Assembly (NCBI GenBank): GCA_016858145.1
Contig: JAEHOE010000066.1
Coordinates: forward strand, 124,001 to 188,000
DNA length: 64,000 nucleotides
Reading direction: 5' to 3'
Source of the DNA: Edaphochlamys debaryana
Lineage: Eukaryota > Chlorophyta > Chlorophyceae > Chlamydomonadales
Below, piece after piece: positions 24,701 through 39,700 of this stretch (positions are counted from its first letter, which is position 1; every line of letters starts with the position of its first letter). The position numbers were made by a program, and so were the translations under genes. The notes beneath the pieces were generated by a model that worked only from the letters and a program-made list of their open reading frames with translations, searched no databases and had not been told where the DNA came from.

Positions 24701-27700
24701 CTGCTCGCAGCCGCCGTGCCTGGAGGCTGTCGCGCACGATGTCTTCATCAATCTGCAAGCACACACAGGACCACAAAAAACCTGTCTTTCCACCCCCACG
24801 TGTGATCAAATTGTCCTGCTTGACTCAGGGGGTGCTCTCCTTGGCGGGTCGCTGTCCCTGTCCCTGGCTGTCCCTGTCCCCTCTACTCCCCCGTGAACCC
24901 ACCTCTGTTTTGGCTGGTCGGTAGAACGTGTTACAGGGCAGGCTGATGGACAGCTGCGCGATGGTAACCTGCGGCCGGATGTTAAACATTGATAGGTTGT
25001 CACGTGTTGCCAATTGTAGAGGACCGAGGGTTGGACGTAAGGAGTTGAACTTACGCCGACCGGCTCCAATAAACCACCAGCTATGGCCTCACCGTGCTGT
25101 CCTCCTCAACGTTTCCGTCCTTGTCCAGCAGTGAACGTGACACACTGATGCCGGACTCGCAGGCGCTGCCCACAATCCAGCTGAACTCGATCTGAAGGGA
25201 TGACAAGCAAGGCATGCATGTGAACCTGCACAGCTGAGAGCGCAGATGCTCCGGCGTCCTGTCCGTACCGCGTCGTACTGCTGCTCCACGGTCAGCTCCC
25301 GCGGCTGGCCTCCGGGGTTATCGATAGTGCAACCGCAGGTGGTGGTGGCATTGTAGAACGCGGGGTCCGAAATGGACACGTTCTCCACGTCAGACCAGTC
25401 AGGCAGGGGCAGATAGGTCTTGTCCGTGCGGAAGAAGGCCCTGCACGCGTACAGCACGGTTACACTGTACTGCACATGAGGTCCCCTGGGCCGTCACGCA
25501 GGTCTGTGGTAATGCTTGCTTGTGCCTACCTGTACTGGAAGGGCGTTCCAGCCATGAAGCGGCCGCCCCTGTGCAGAGCGGCAGGCGTGTTGATGGGGAA
25601 GCTGTTGCCGGCGCTCTTGAGACTGAAACCGCGCAGCATGAGCGGCCCATCGCCCTCCTTGGTCTCCCGAAACTCGCGAGGCTGGGCGTAGAGCTGGTAC
25701 GGGATGCCGGTGTGCTGCAGTGTGTTGTTGCCGTCTCCTAGCATCATGTAGGCCTCGTTGTAGGAGGCGAGCACCGTGAAGCGCGGGCGGATGGAGCAGC
25801 CCATGCACACCGAATTGCCAACGTCGTTGTCTGGCGGAGCACATTGTTGGGCAGGATGCGATTAGAAGTAAGGTATCTGTACCAAGTTGGGGTGCGTGAC
25901 ACGGAATGCGGTATAGGACTGGAAGGAGGCAGGACGCTGGCTACCCCTGGATAAGCCCCTCACCGCTGCCGAGGTCGCACTCCTCCTGCCCCGCCAGCGA
26001 GGGAATGCCATCGCCGCACACGCGCCGCGACAGCACGGGGCGTGCCGCGATCTGCCTCTCCGTTGTTGGCTCATGCACTTGCTGGTAGGCCAGCAGGGAT
26101 GCGGTGCTCGTGTCGGCTGGGCACTTGGTGGCGACAACCATGTCGGGAAGGCTGGGGCGGGAATGCAAGGAAGGGAAGCGTTATGCCACCAAGTCACACA
26201 CAACACCGTACCACAGGTGTCCAATCGGGTGCACGCAATCCGGGTGCACGCAATCCGCGGAAGTGCAGTACAAGCTTGGAGACGCCTCAGTACGGCGGTA
26301 CCATGCTCATGGCCGTGCTCATGAGATGACGCACCCGTCACCCGTGACCTCGGCCATCTCGATGTGGCGCTGCGTCACGCCGATAGGCCCACTGTACGGC
26401 ACGTAGAGGGACAAGCAAGGTATCAGCAAGTGTTGGTACGCATCTGCCTGCCAACGAGCGAGCACGCTGGCGAGGATGCAAGCACAGGCAATTAGCGCTC
26501 AACCGCAAGCCGACCTGCACACAAAGCCCAGGGGTGTGTTGCAGTCGCCGGGGCGGATACGGCGGGTCGCGGTATCCAGGAAGCCGCACGATGCGCCGGG
26601 AGCCATGGAGTCACTCCAGTCCCACAGAGAGCCCCTCGTCTCATCCTCCAGCTGAGAGAAGTCCGTGATCCAGTACGGTGACCCGATCGACAGGTAATCT
26701 GCGCATGGCAGGATAAACGGGTGCACCCGTCACACATCCGCAGTGCTTGCTTGTACCACCAAAGCGCTTTGAATCCCACCCGAACTTTCCTGTTTGTTTC
26801 CCGCAATGAGATCCCTGCCCACCTGCAGCGCCGACCCAAACCCGCGTGGGGCGGCCGGCCGCCTGCTGTGCCAGCGAGGCCACCACGGCAAAGTCCTCGG
26901 CCGTCTGCAGGCTGGCCAGACGTCCAGGATATGCTGGCACTAGGCCGCACATGATTTGAGCCTGGGGAAGGGCGGGCGGCCGGGAATTAGGCCGTTGATT
27001 GGTGGCAGGCTCTGAGGGAGCGAGCTGGTAGCTTCGCAAAGTCAGCCCAAGTACGTAGCCTCCAAGGCTTTGCTTGGTTGGGCCTGCTCTACTAGGTCTT
27101 GGCCCTTGCCATGCGTACCTGGGACCAGTTGGCGGGCGCTCGTAGGTCACTGAACATGGAGAACATGAAGCCACCGCGGACCTGCAAGGCAGTTGCGCCG
27201 GGGCACGGTAACAGCGCTTGGTCAATGCCATTGAGCAAGTACAACATCTTCATCTGAGGTCCCATGCATGGCCCTCATCGTTTAGCGAGCACAGGTTGCC
27301 TTGTCCAGCAGGCCTCACCACTTGGCTGGCCATATCGGTGGTCAGCTCAGTCAAGTCGTTGGCTGGGATGACCACCGTGGACAAGGACCTTACAGCGGGA
27401 GGGTTTGGCCCTGTAGCGTTGCGGATCGCTGCGGGGACGGAGTGGATGGCGCGGGCCAGGATAGCATAATATAAGGCCATGCGCCCGCACAGCATTATAC
27501 AGAGAGGTGCGGCCGCCCAGCCTAGCTAGCGGACTACCTAGGTGCGGGTAAACGCTGATCAGCAGATACCCTGCAGCCCTCTCACCGCAGCAGCGATAGG
27601 CGATGCTGATGTGGGTGGCATTGTTCTGCACCAGCTGCCACGAGGTGAGGGCCTCGGTGGCGTTGCAGGCCACGTTGTGAAGGGCTGCAGGCACACGCGC

Positions 27701-30700
27701 AACAGGTGGTGCGTCCAGGCGTGACATTTTGACAATCAGCCACAAGGAGCGATGTGCCTTTTAGTCCAAGGAGCAGCCTTCAAGATGTTCAGTTCGGCAA
27801 GTAGCACTAGGCTCACCGAGCGCCGTCGTGTTGGTCATGTTGGCAAAGTCGGGGGTGATCGGGGTGTTGCGAACGCTGCATGCCCCCAGCTGTGAGGCAC
27901 GAAATGAAAGTTACAGAACGGTTATCCAACTATGTGTGCATGATGTGTCGTCACCGCTACTTCACCTGCACTGGGCTTGGGCAGCACCGGTAGGCATAGG
28001 CCACGGTGAAGTTGCTGGGCCGGTAAAGCTTGAACGCCGAGAGCAGCTGGTTGCTGTCCGTGGCATTGCCGCAGCTCAGGTTGAAGGCTGAGCGGGGAAA
28101 CGACGGGATGAAACAATTGAGCTGTGCCACAATGCTTGGAGCCGATGCTGAGGACGACCCCACAGGCATGGCCTCTTTTCCACGCCCGGTCACTGGGCTT
28201 GTAATAAGACGATCTAACAAGCACCTCAGACTGAGCCGCATGCATTCCTATCTGCTTCTGGGCCCCGACCCGCTTGCGGCGGGATGAAGTTCGCCCAGTC
28301 GTGCAAAGCCATTCCAAACCTAACTAGGGTCACTTAACCCACTCACCCGATAGCACGCGGTAGTCTCCTCCGGGTAGTGTGCTGCTCAGGTCGTCCACGG
28401 CCGGTGTGAACTGCCAGTTGTAGCAGGGCGGCTCCTCAGTAACAAGGGCCCGGGTGCAGGAGTACGAGTAGCTCGTGCGGTCGGCCGAGGGCGGCATGAG
28501 ACGGAAGGAGTTGAGGAAAGTGCTGCTGCGGCACACCACGGGCAGGAGGTCCAGTGTCTGGATGGCGCGCGCCGGCCCAGCGGTGGGCGACGTGAGCTGC
28601 TGAATGTAGGGCGCGCTGCAGACGAAGGGCAGCGTGGTGTTGGTGCAGCCAAGGTCTGCGGGGGATTAAGGGGACGCAAGGAAGAAGATCAAGGTGCTTT
28701 AAATAAACCCTTACCGGCAACAAACCTCGTGTGGTGTCAGGGCGCTCGGCAGCACGCACCATGGTAATGGCACAGACTGCACTCACCAAACGGCCTGGCT
28801 GCACACACGCCGGCCACCGTGTTGGTAGTAACATTAGCAGTGCAGCCTGTCAGCGTGAAAGCGCCGCAGTTCTCATCGCGGCCTCCCGTGCCCTCGCCTG
28901 CAACAGTAGTGCGGCGGGTGTTATAGGAGGTGATCCGGTACAGCCGGAAGGACGGACAGGACCAGCCGGTATCAGCGCAACGAACATGTCAGTGCACAGG
29001 TGCAGCCCTGCGCACCTAGGGGCCAGCCTCCAAGGCCGGGAATATCAACAAGTGTTGAGCCAGCTGCAAGGGACCAGGCAAGGCGAAGTCATGATGGTGA
29101 ATGCCTTGTCCCCGCCCGTGCGTGCCTGTCCGTGGTCTAGCCAGGCGTGCAGGCAGCCGATCTGTGCAAGAGCCATGACAAGCTCACAGTTCCATGTCCA
29201 TGAGCCTTCGGTGACCATATCATTCAGACCTGCGATGTGACGAACGGGAATCCGGCCATTCGACATCTGTGCTTGCATTTGACAACCTGCAGCTCAACTT
29301 GGCGTTACTCCCCGCAACCCACCCATATGGAACGAAACGGTGCTGCTGCTGGTTGTTGCTAGCGAGAGTGCAGAGCCAACTGTTTGCAATGTCAAGCGAA
29401 CGGCGGGGTCCGGTACAGAGCCCTGCACGTAAGAGCGCCCATCCCGTTTTGTAAGCAAGTCGTGAGCTTGTGCACAATGTCGAGCAGATGCGCAGACGGA
29501 TGGAACCCACTCACCAGGTCACCGCCGACGAAAGTGCTGCGGCAAGTCTCACGAGCGCGCATCCACGTCAGCGGCCGAGAAAACGCGGCGTAAATCCTGT
29601 GTGGCACACAGTCACACCCCACACGAAAATAAGCGCAAGCTAGGTGACAGCAATAAATCATCCCGCTAACCATGGTAGCAACTGCTTTCTGTCTGGCTGT
29701 GATGCCACCATTTCTCTGCCCCAAGCAGTGCACAAGACAGCATCCGCCAAAAAATGCAGAGCACCCATAGCTTGCGTCCCCGGCCCCAGCATCTAATCAA
29801 GTCCAGCTCGTACATGTTGTTGGCCGTGACAACGTGGCGAGGGGCGTCCACAACAGGGGCTGCAGTTCAATGCAGTGCAAGAAAGGAAGGTGTGACCAGC
29901 GTGATATATAGCTACTGAATGTGTAGCCGTTTCTACTAACCTTTGCAGATTGGCCTGAGCAGCTTGCTGCAGCTGTCGAAGGTGACCAGCGGCGTGACCT
30001 ACATGCATCGCGTGTTTGTGGTGGCCGCTCCATTCATAAGACTTGTGTTAGCAGTTCTCAAGGTTGCTAGGTATATCAGCCACGTAGACTGGTGTGAGCA
30101 AGCACTTTGATCACCTTGCGTGCTGTGGCGACTCCCCATGATGCGCAGCCGGCCAACTGCACAGTGCCCACGGGTGGAGCATTGATGGCCGGCGGGCGGT
30201 AGAAACCTGTGGCTGAAGAGCCTGTGCAGCACGGCGGTTATCCAGTACGCGGGGCATGAGCATAATTGCAGACTGCTTCTTGGACGCAGTGGGCGTTTGC
30301 GTGCAGGGACCAGCCACCCTGCCTGTGACGCTTCTGTTGCTTTAAATTTTTAATTCTGTATTCAACCCACCATCTGCGAGGGACGTATTCAATGCCGATC
30401 CCCAGTACCCAAGCCACACAAGTCGCCGGGCCTCATTTGAGGGCTGCGTATTGTACCACGTCAGGACAAGGCTGCTGAACACCTGTTGAACAAAGACGGT
30501 AGGGGGCCACGGGCTTCAATTATAAGCACATTTCTCAGAATACAGGAGTCAATGTTTCGTCGCATCCCATCCCGGTTCTAGGACGGTGACGTTGGCTAAC
30601 GGGGCGCAAGTTCTCAGCGCCTGCTCCCCCGCCCTCGAGGATAATCCCGTACCTGGTAGTAGTCGTCCTCTGTGAGGAAATCCGCCAATGATTGCTGTCG

Positions 30701-33700
30701 CCGCATACACCTACGGCCGGTGGCGTTGACTTGTCAGGACAGGGTACCATATGCGCGAGCGGCTGTTGGCCAGTCCTCACCATTCCCTGGCGGCGCCCCA
30801 AGACATGAAACTTTCATACATCGTATACTTCATGTTATTGATAGTAACGTGAGCAACCTGGAGCGAGGCCATGGCGACATGGGGCGGTGAGAAGACTCTT
30901 AAAGTGATGCGCTAGGTTAGCGGCTTCTTGCCGAGGCCTCACCATGGTATCCGGTAGCACTACCCCAACAACCGGAGGAGCAGTTCCAGGTGTTGGAGAC
31001 TTGCACAGGAAGGGCAATTTGATCATGCAGGATATGTCCTGCGCAGACACGCACGTTGCACCGCACTCAGTTGGGCAGTAACGCGGTACTGTGGCTGCGC
31101 AACCAGGGTCTTATGTATATATTTAAATTGGTAGGTGCTCGAGAGCGCATCGCACATTCCAGCCGTTGTAGGGAGGGCGCCACTCGTCGCGCCACTGTGG
31201 AGCGGACGGATGAATGGGTCAGCACGAGCATCTTATGCTAACTTAGCTAGACAGATAACATGCGCAACATTGCATGCGCCGGAACTGCTGCGGCTTCGAC
31301 TTGCCGGACTCCAGAACATCCACCATGGGTTGCGGACAGACACAATCCTGGCCTGCAGTAATCACAAAATTGCGAGACGGTATTAAGGGCTTTCCTGGAC
31401 AGGGGGCACCAACGACAAGCAACCCGCCCTCGCGTACTGGTATAGCGTGGGTCTCTATGCAGTCCTCGTTACCGCCATAATCGTTGGGCTCTGGAGGCAA
31501 ACGGGAGCGGGGGGGGGGGGGGCAAAACTCCGCGATGAGGTCAAGGAGGACGGCTTGGGCCTTGGCGTGAGTTACAAACCTGAGCAGTCTGGCTTACCTC
31601 CACCAAGGAACGCATTGTAAGTCAGACCGCTGCCTGAGTCCGACCATATCCATCGCCGGTTAGGGCTGTCAGTGTACAAACCAATCCAAAAGCGGATGCC
31701 GAAAACGGAGGCTAGGCCGCCCAGGCGATACCTGGTGGGCGAAGCAATAGAGCGCAAGTTAAGGTGTGCAGTGCTTCACTGGAAAGCGAAAGAGTGAGAG
31801 GACACGAGCACCATCTGGCCCGCCGTACTTGATCAGATCCGCTGCAGTGTCGAACGTCTGCCGTGATGGCAACGACGCCAATTCCATGCCAGCGGCTGTG
31901 CAGCGAACCGCCGCCTCCGACCACGTACTCACGACATCGTACTGCACAGAGGGACAGCGGGAGTAACCACGGCATGGGGGGCGACCATACATGTCAGGGT
32001 GGCGTAAATCTCTGCGGGCCCACGCCCGCCCCGGTGGCCATAAAATTGGTGTCCCTGAGCTCGGTGCCAGGTATCAGGGATCTCCTAGATACATAAGACT
32101 TACGAAAGCATAGTCAGATGCGCCGATGGTAAACTGCAATTATACAAGAGAAGGAAACCGTAAGTTCAGGTGTAACACAGGAAGGTGGCCAGGGGATACA
32201 CAAGCGAGCATATTCTATAGATGAATCATTTTTCACATGGCCCTTACCTCAAGCGCGGGCTTTAACTGATTGAGTGACTCCTGAGTGCCGGGCGCTGTCA
32301 GGTTTCCAATCACAGGGATGGTCACCACCGCTGAGTCAGCCGGCAGGCCCTGCCACGGCGATCCGCTCTTGCAGGCAAAGGACAGGTGCGTGCGGCCGCA
32401 GGAGACCAGCGTGCCGGAGTCCGAGGGGTCGAGGGGGTCCATAACGGCGCAGCGCCCGCTCGGGTCGGCAACCAAATCAACTGCCGAGGAGCTCGTGGGG
32501 GATGGACTCCAGCTGGACAGCGCTGTCGAGTTCGTTGCCTGAGAAGGTTCCAGGGGTAGGCAAAGTGCGAGGTCAGTGCATGTGTAAGGAACTGTGCCAA
32601 AGGTACCACCGCACCGGTGGGCTAAGCAAACAGGTTGAGCAATATTATATAAGGATGGGCCGTAATCGGTTCAACATGACGGGCACAATGACGCTTACGA
32701 TGTTTGTGCGCCACACAACATTGCCAGAAGGCGTCTCAACCAGACCCTGCAGCACGCGCACACATACAACAAACATCAAGCACCAGCGTGCAAGCTATCC
32801 TAAGGTCCCAGCAGGCAAGCCGCGGCTCACCAGCCACACAAGGTCCACCATGCTTGCGGTCTGCATTTGCGAGGCCACGAGTGCCTCCTCCTGCTTGTTG
32901 AAGAGCCACAGCAGGTCCTGGCCCACGGACTTGCAGATCTTCTGTGCCGTGAACCACGTGACGGAATGGGCGTTGAAGAGGGTCACGTTCCAAGTGCCGT
33001 ACACCGGGGGGAGGCTGGCCAGAGAGGCCTGAGTTCCTGGGGTCAGGTCTTCCAGGCTCGTGTCCACGCTGGTACCTGGGTAGGAGTGGGAGTACGAATT
33101 TGTGAATTTGAATTTATGAATCTGAGCTAAAGGCGACGGATGAGTATAAAGACGGGTCTGACAGCATGCAGGGGCACCATCCAGCAGTGCAGAGCGCGAA
33201 AGCAGGAGTGTAAAGTGCACCACATGCACGGCTTATCACACCATTCCTGGGCTCACTGGTCTCGCATACGAAGGCAAGCTCGGCAGCACAGGTCTGGGCC
33301 ACCAGGGTGACGTTGACACCCGCGTTGGGCAGCCGCAGCAGACCGCAGTTAGGCGGCCTGCATAAGGGGTGCACCGGTAGTAAGCAACATCCAGCGCAGG
33401 GCCATAGCCGAGAAGCAAACGAGGGTCTCTGGGGCGTACATCTCATGTGCAGTTTCTGCTTGAGAGCTCACCTGTAGTAGTAGTCATCGACACCCTCCAC
33501 TGCAAATTGCACTGTCTGGCCGTTGAGCCACCTGAGCAAAAGCATCCGTCCAACGTGAGCTTGAGCCAAAGTGTTGCTGGGAGGCAATAATCCCTTTACG
33601 CCATGCCTGATGAAACGCCGTGCGCACCTGTATACCTTCTCCTGAGCGAGGTACATGCCCACCCACATGCCCTGCTGCAGGGCGGCATACTCGGCTGTTG

Positions 33701-36700
33701 CGAGGTTGCGCTGCAGTATCCTGATGAGCTCAGACGCGGCAGCCTGGTCCTCGAACAAAGAAAGGTGCCCTCCGTGTAGCGTGCACACGCGGCGGGCCAC
33801 CTCGAAGGGCGCAGGCTTGGTGAAGAGGCGGTCTGCGGGGCCAAGGAAACAAAGGGATCCGTGCTGAAAGAGGGCCTCTGGATCTAGATGCCCGCACTGG
33901 GCAGACGACATGTCCAGCCCTCCCCTAGCCACTCACACTTGGTGTCGCCCACGAGAGACACGAGGCGCGGCCGCCACTGCAGCCCGGACAGATCCACCGC
34001 CAGGGAGCCCTGGCTGACGTACTCGGGCATCAGCGCCTCCTCGCTGGTGGAGCACAGCATGCGGACTGCGGGGTCGGCGCCGTACGTGTAGACATAGCCG
34101 GGCAGCGAGGATCCTGCGATCATCTTATCAGAGCTCAGCTGCTGGCCGGTCAGCTGCCGAGCGCAGCGGCACTGTCCGTTGTCGTATAGGACCTGCGCAT
34201 GGATCACAAGTTGAGGTGAGGTGCTTGGCGTTTCGTAAGTAGTTTTGCACATCTTGCATTTGCAGACTGCATGCCCAACCAAGGTCCGTCAATAACGCAC
34301 CGCCAGCACGGGTGTTGAGAAGGCTCCAGTGGGAGAAGGTGGGATGCAGGCGCGTGCACATGAAGCCACATCGGGGTTCGGCAGCATTATGCTGGAGCCC
34401 TCCAGGCGGGGAATGGACCAGTCCGGGCGGCAGACGACAGATGCTGCAAGCAGGTCAGGGCAGGGCAGGTAGGGCAGAGGCATCGAGGGGCTCACTATCA
34501 AGCTTGAGGCGGCTTCTCTGCACTAGCTCATGTTCATGACGTGCCGCTTTGCATGCCACCATAACATTCCGTAACACACCTGGCTTGCTCGGTAGGATCT
34601 CTACCCACCTGGCATGGCCGGCGGGTCGGGGTTGCCGCAGATGGGTGCCCAAGTCAGTGGGCGGTACGTGACGACTCCATTGGGCGTGACGCTCAGCGGA
34701 GGCACCGCCCCGGTGACGCCTGCACGTAAGAGGTTTGAATGAGAGATGTGACGGTCGCGTGGAACAGCACTCGTTGGGCGCTAAGAAAGTAAAGGGCAAC
34801 CGAAACAACGCAAGGACAAGGCCGGTCATAAGCACGCACCTGTGAGCACTGTTCCAGCAGGGCACTCGTAGTCGATAGACCCAGCTGCATTCTGTGGAGA
34901 AAACGTGCTTCCCACACTGTTGCAGTTGAACAAGCTCGTATCTGAGGGGAAGATTTGCCGCGCCCAACGGCAAAGCCGGGTTGGAAAGCAAGGATGGCCA
35001 ACTAGTACTCGGGCCGGGTACTAGGCCTTCCAACCTTGGGCACGGGCGCTGCGGGCATGCATATCGCACCTGTACTGCAGAGCACGAAGGCGCTGACGCT
35101 TGTGCATGACTCGGCCTGCCAGTAGTCCCTGATGCCCGCGGCCGTCTGGCTCAGCACCCACAGCCCGCAGTTCTTAGTGGCAGAGACGGCGGGCTCCGAG
35201 GGACGCCGCCACCTGAACGTAAGGGAAGGCCACGACTGAGCATTTGGGTTTCCCCTCCCTCCCGCAGGTCTCATAACACGGCGTCTCTCGTCGGCGTATC
35301 CCACCTGTCATAGCCGAGGGGCTCGTAGGTGGCCGGCCACAGCCAGCTGCCGTCAGACAGGTCATCCGTGGCCCCGAACCAGGCCGTCATGGTGGGCAGG
35401 CGGCTCTTGGCGGCCCACTCGGCCATCATCGCCACCACGGCGGCGGCATCGGAGACGGAGCGAACCACGGCCAGGTCACCGCCCTGCCAGGCCACCACAG
35501 GAGGTTAGCTAGCCCATGCATGTCCACATGATCGGCCTGCTTGGCCTAACGGTCCTGTAAGCAAGGTGCTGTGCATTCCTTTCGGTATATACCTGTTTGA
35601 TGCAGAAATCACGGGCAGCGTTGCGTGCGAGGGTCTCCGAGAAGAGCGAGTACACCTTGGAGGCCTGTATAAGCAATTGGTTGCAGGGTCGGATTATACA
35701 TCAGGGCCAGCCCTGCCTGTAGCGCAAATAACTAGGCCATCTGGACAGCAGCCGATCAATCTGTACAGTCATTGGGTGCGAAGTCACCCTTAGCAGATAG
35801 ACTCCGCGTCTCCGCAGTCTCCGCCGCCGGTGCATCGGTCTCACCTGGACAAGCGATGCCACTGGCATGACTGACAGCATGGGCGAGGGCCGGGATGCCA
35901 CGGCCCGCGAGCAGATGAAACGGTATGCAGTGGTGCAGTCCCGCGCCACCCAGTCCGCAGGAGTAGTGAAGGGCGCAGACGCGTTGGCTCCATACGTGAA
36001 GGCCAGAGCACCGCAGCCCACAGCAGAAGTTACCAACGTCTTCTTGGTCCAGGAGTTGAAGGTGATCACGGTACCACTGCGCGGGTTTGGCATGGGACGC
36101 CGCAGGGCGCAAGAGGCTCAGGGATCGAGCGAGGGAGGTGCGGACTGCTGCCTTACAGGCCCAACGTTTGCGTCACTGCCAAACATTCCAGCATGGACCC
36201 TGCCTACCCACCTGGGCATCTCCCAGTCCGAGCGTGTGGGCACGCGCCGAGCTCCGAACCACAGGGCCAGCTCTCCGCCCAGGCGGGTGCTCGCCCACGA
36301 GGTGGCCAGGCGCTGCGCGGTGGCGATGTCGGCGCTGTTGCGGATGACAGCCAGCTGCCCGCCTTGCGCCGAGCAGATTGCGTTGGCGGTGATCCCTGGT
36401 GGGGAAAGCGGCATGGACAGTCCTTGGGGACGCGTGGACGGAAGCAGCATGGGCTCTGAGCAGCAGATCTCTGCTACCGCTCATGTATGACGCCATTCGG
36501 TCAGTCGGTCCCGCCCCAGCAACATGCGATCCAGCTCACACTGAGGCCCACCCCGAGCATAATGCATCCCAGCTTACAGGGCGATGAAATATCGAACAGC
36601 AGCATCTCTTCCTGGGGACTGCCGGGGATGGCGGGCAGCATGGCCGTGGCCACGGGGCGCAGCTTCTGGAGCAGGGTGCTGTCGGTGAGGGACGTGATGC

Positions 36701-39700
36701 TGGCGGAGCCCTGGGCTCGGTCCCCGGCGGCCGAGGCCTGGTAGGCGCCCAATTCCTCCGGGGTCAGCGGTCCTGCGTTAACAAAAGCAAGGTCACGGCA
36801 TTTACGGATGAGAAGGCTGAGCGGGCGGCTGGCCATGAGCGCCAACCACCAAATGGCGGATGCAAGGCATTCCTTCTACCGAGCGAGGCACCCCCTGCGG
36901 CACCCGCAAAGGGCCGCACTCACGCTTGCACAGTGGGCGTGACAGAGACACGGCGTGCTGTGTCGAGGTGCAGTTGCGCTTCTGCCAAACGGTGACAGTC
37001 GTGGCCTCGGAGCTTCCCGTCACACGCAGCTGACCGCAGGCGCCCTCCGCAGCGCCTGGAGACGGGGGGCAAGGCAGGAAGCGCAATAGTGCTCACTCAA
37101 ACCTTCCAGAGGTCCACTTGTTGTGGACCGAGCCGGTAGCTTGCTAGGTAGGCTCACCCTCGATACGGAAAAGGTTGAATGAGATTGGACCACCACAAGG
37201 CACGCCGAGCGCGCCTGGCGCACTTCCAGAGGTGGTGAAAGCCGTGCAGTTGCTCCTGCACTCGAGAGGCCAGGCGTCGTAGGTGCTCAATCATGCGCGG
37301 ACAGTCGCTAAAATTGAGCCAGCCCTGCCTGTAGCACCCCTCCTCACGTGCAGGCCGTAGATTCAAGAAGCGAAGTAGCTCGGGCCTCGTCGTTGCCACC
37401 ATAGCACGTGGTGCCACCTTTGATGCCATACAGTCTCAGGTTTGCGGCACGGGCTAGAGCGGCGCAGAGCTGCAGCAGGGCGGAACCAATTTCACTTCGG
37501 TATTCAGTCGGGCCTACAAACTTGAGAGGAAGTAGCACACACACCCCACCCCCCTTACGTGAGGAGACATGGCGAACGCATCGCCCGCAAGCAGGTTCGG
37601 CAGCATCAGGGTGACGTTGTCGGCAAAACATCCAAGAGGGCGGTCGAAGATGGGCCCTGACGTGGGACAAGGGCACCAGGGACAGCGTCTCAGGGACTCA
37701 GGGACTCAGAGACAAGGGCTCAGGGACTTACTGGTCGTGATAGCGTCTATGTCCGTAGGTTGAGCTGTGCAGTCCAGTTTTTGAGGTTCAGCAACTAACA
37801 CGCCCTTCGCTCGAGAAACTTCCCACCTGCCCCAGGCACGCCGAAGATTTGGATCTCCAGGAACTGAAGCGCATTGTCCAGCGCCGTCTGGAAGTTTATG
37901 ACGCTGAAGTACCTGCCCACTACGGGCCGGCTAAGCGTCACGTTGAAGACGCTGCCTGCCGTACCGCCCTGGCCTGCAGGCGTGACCAGCGAGCGGTTTC
38001 AATTGCTTTTATATATAGTTGGCGTGTGCAAGCGCGTCAAACCAGGACTTTGCCCGACGCTTACCAACAGCAATTTGCGTCCACACCAGCGTGTTACTGA
38101 GTGCGCTCGAGACATCCACTGGTAGCGTGGACCCGATGCGGGCTTGCAGGTTAAGCTGTGGAAACAGAGAATAGTCCGGGCAGGGCCGGAGGAGGGAGGA
38201 TGTCTTACAGCTAAGGACAGTCCTTGTGCGGCGTGCAAACGTACAACTTGAGTAGTGCTGTCTAATCGATTAACTCATCATATATCTGGTTTCTTATCTT
38301 GCTTGCCCACCCGTACATCAGAACACTCACATAGCGTGCCGCACAGGAAACATCTGTGCACATGTACAACATGAAGCGGTACACCTGGCTGGTGGCTCGC
38401 ATGTCGATTGCAATCCATGGCTGTCTCTCGTCGGCTGCATGTGTACAATGCGTTGGGACGGAAGAAGAAGGCGATGGTGGAAGGGCGCTTCAACATGCAG
38501 CGGCGATAACATGTTCTTCATTATACATGTTGTGCGTGGGGGTAATGTGGAACACCGGCTTACGGCTGCTCTGCTGGTTTGAAGTGGAAGCAAGGGTGGT
38601 GAGGGAGCCATCTGTGGCCAGGCTTCCTCCTGAGTCTGTTTGTCGGTGCGTGGGCGGCGGGACAAGCAGCAGCAACTCGTAAGGGCTCTAGGAACTGGTA
38701 AGCATGTACAGCTTTCAAGTAGCAGCGGTCACACGAGCAAGGTCAGGCGGCTATCTAGCAACACCCGCTCATCAGGCGTACTCACTTGCGTTCAATTGCG
38801 AGCTCATGGTCACTGCTGCGCCCAGAGCTAGATTAAACAGAGATTGCGGCACCGCAAGCTCCTCCAAAAGTTCCTCTGTGCGCAAGGTAGGATCGACACA
38901 TTGCGTGGTCACTAAGTCAATGCGCAATAAGGGGGGCCCTTGCATGTACCACATACAGCACCCACAGCGCCATCCACGCGACGTTGCCGACCTACCAGCA
39001 CAGCAAACAATCGTGAACTGACGAAGGCCCACGTTTGCCGAAACAATGCCTGTGGGGGGTCGCTGCAGGCGAGCACCATAACCGCATGTGAGCATGCCCG
39101 TGGGGCAGCGCAGGGTAGCGATCCGCGTTGTGGCGGTGTTCCGCGGGCTGGCACGCTGGCCGTACCTGTTGTTGAAGGGCCCAGCCAGTCGAAGGGGGCG
39201 GCGGGTCATGACCCCCTCGTGCAAAATGTGACAGCAGAGTCCAAGCAATGAGCACACTCCAAACGTCCTTAGCCCGCATTGTCTTACTTGCACAGAAGCA
39301 CCACGTTCGTGATGTTGATGCCCTCCCCAGCCGCAATTGTGGTGTTGGTAGTGGACACATTGGTAGAGCGGACGCGGGCCCAGACCTGTATGGCACAGCA
39401 GGCGCCACCGTGGACGGCGCAACACACACAACAACCGCCGTGTAACTGGTGACGCGTTAACACTCACCTCGACGCCTGTAGCAAAGTTGGATCTTGGCCC
39501 AGAGCAGAATCTACGTAGGCAGTACGTACGTATCTGGTCAAGTGACTGGACAACGTTGCCGTGGACACTAAGCCAGTTGAATGCTGTTGGGGAGGTCGGC
39601 ATTACAGCGTGTACTACTGGCTTACTGGTAGTCAGAAGCCCATGTTCCAGCATCGATCTCCGGCCCGGACATAATCTGCAGCATGTCACATGCAAGTCTC

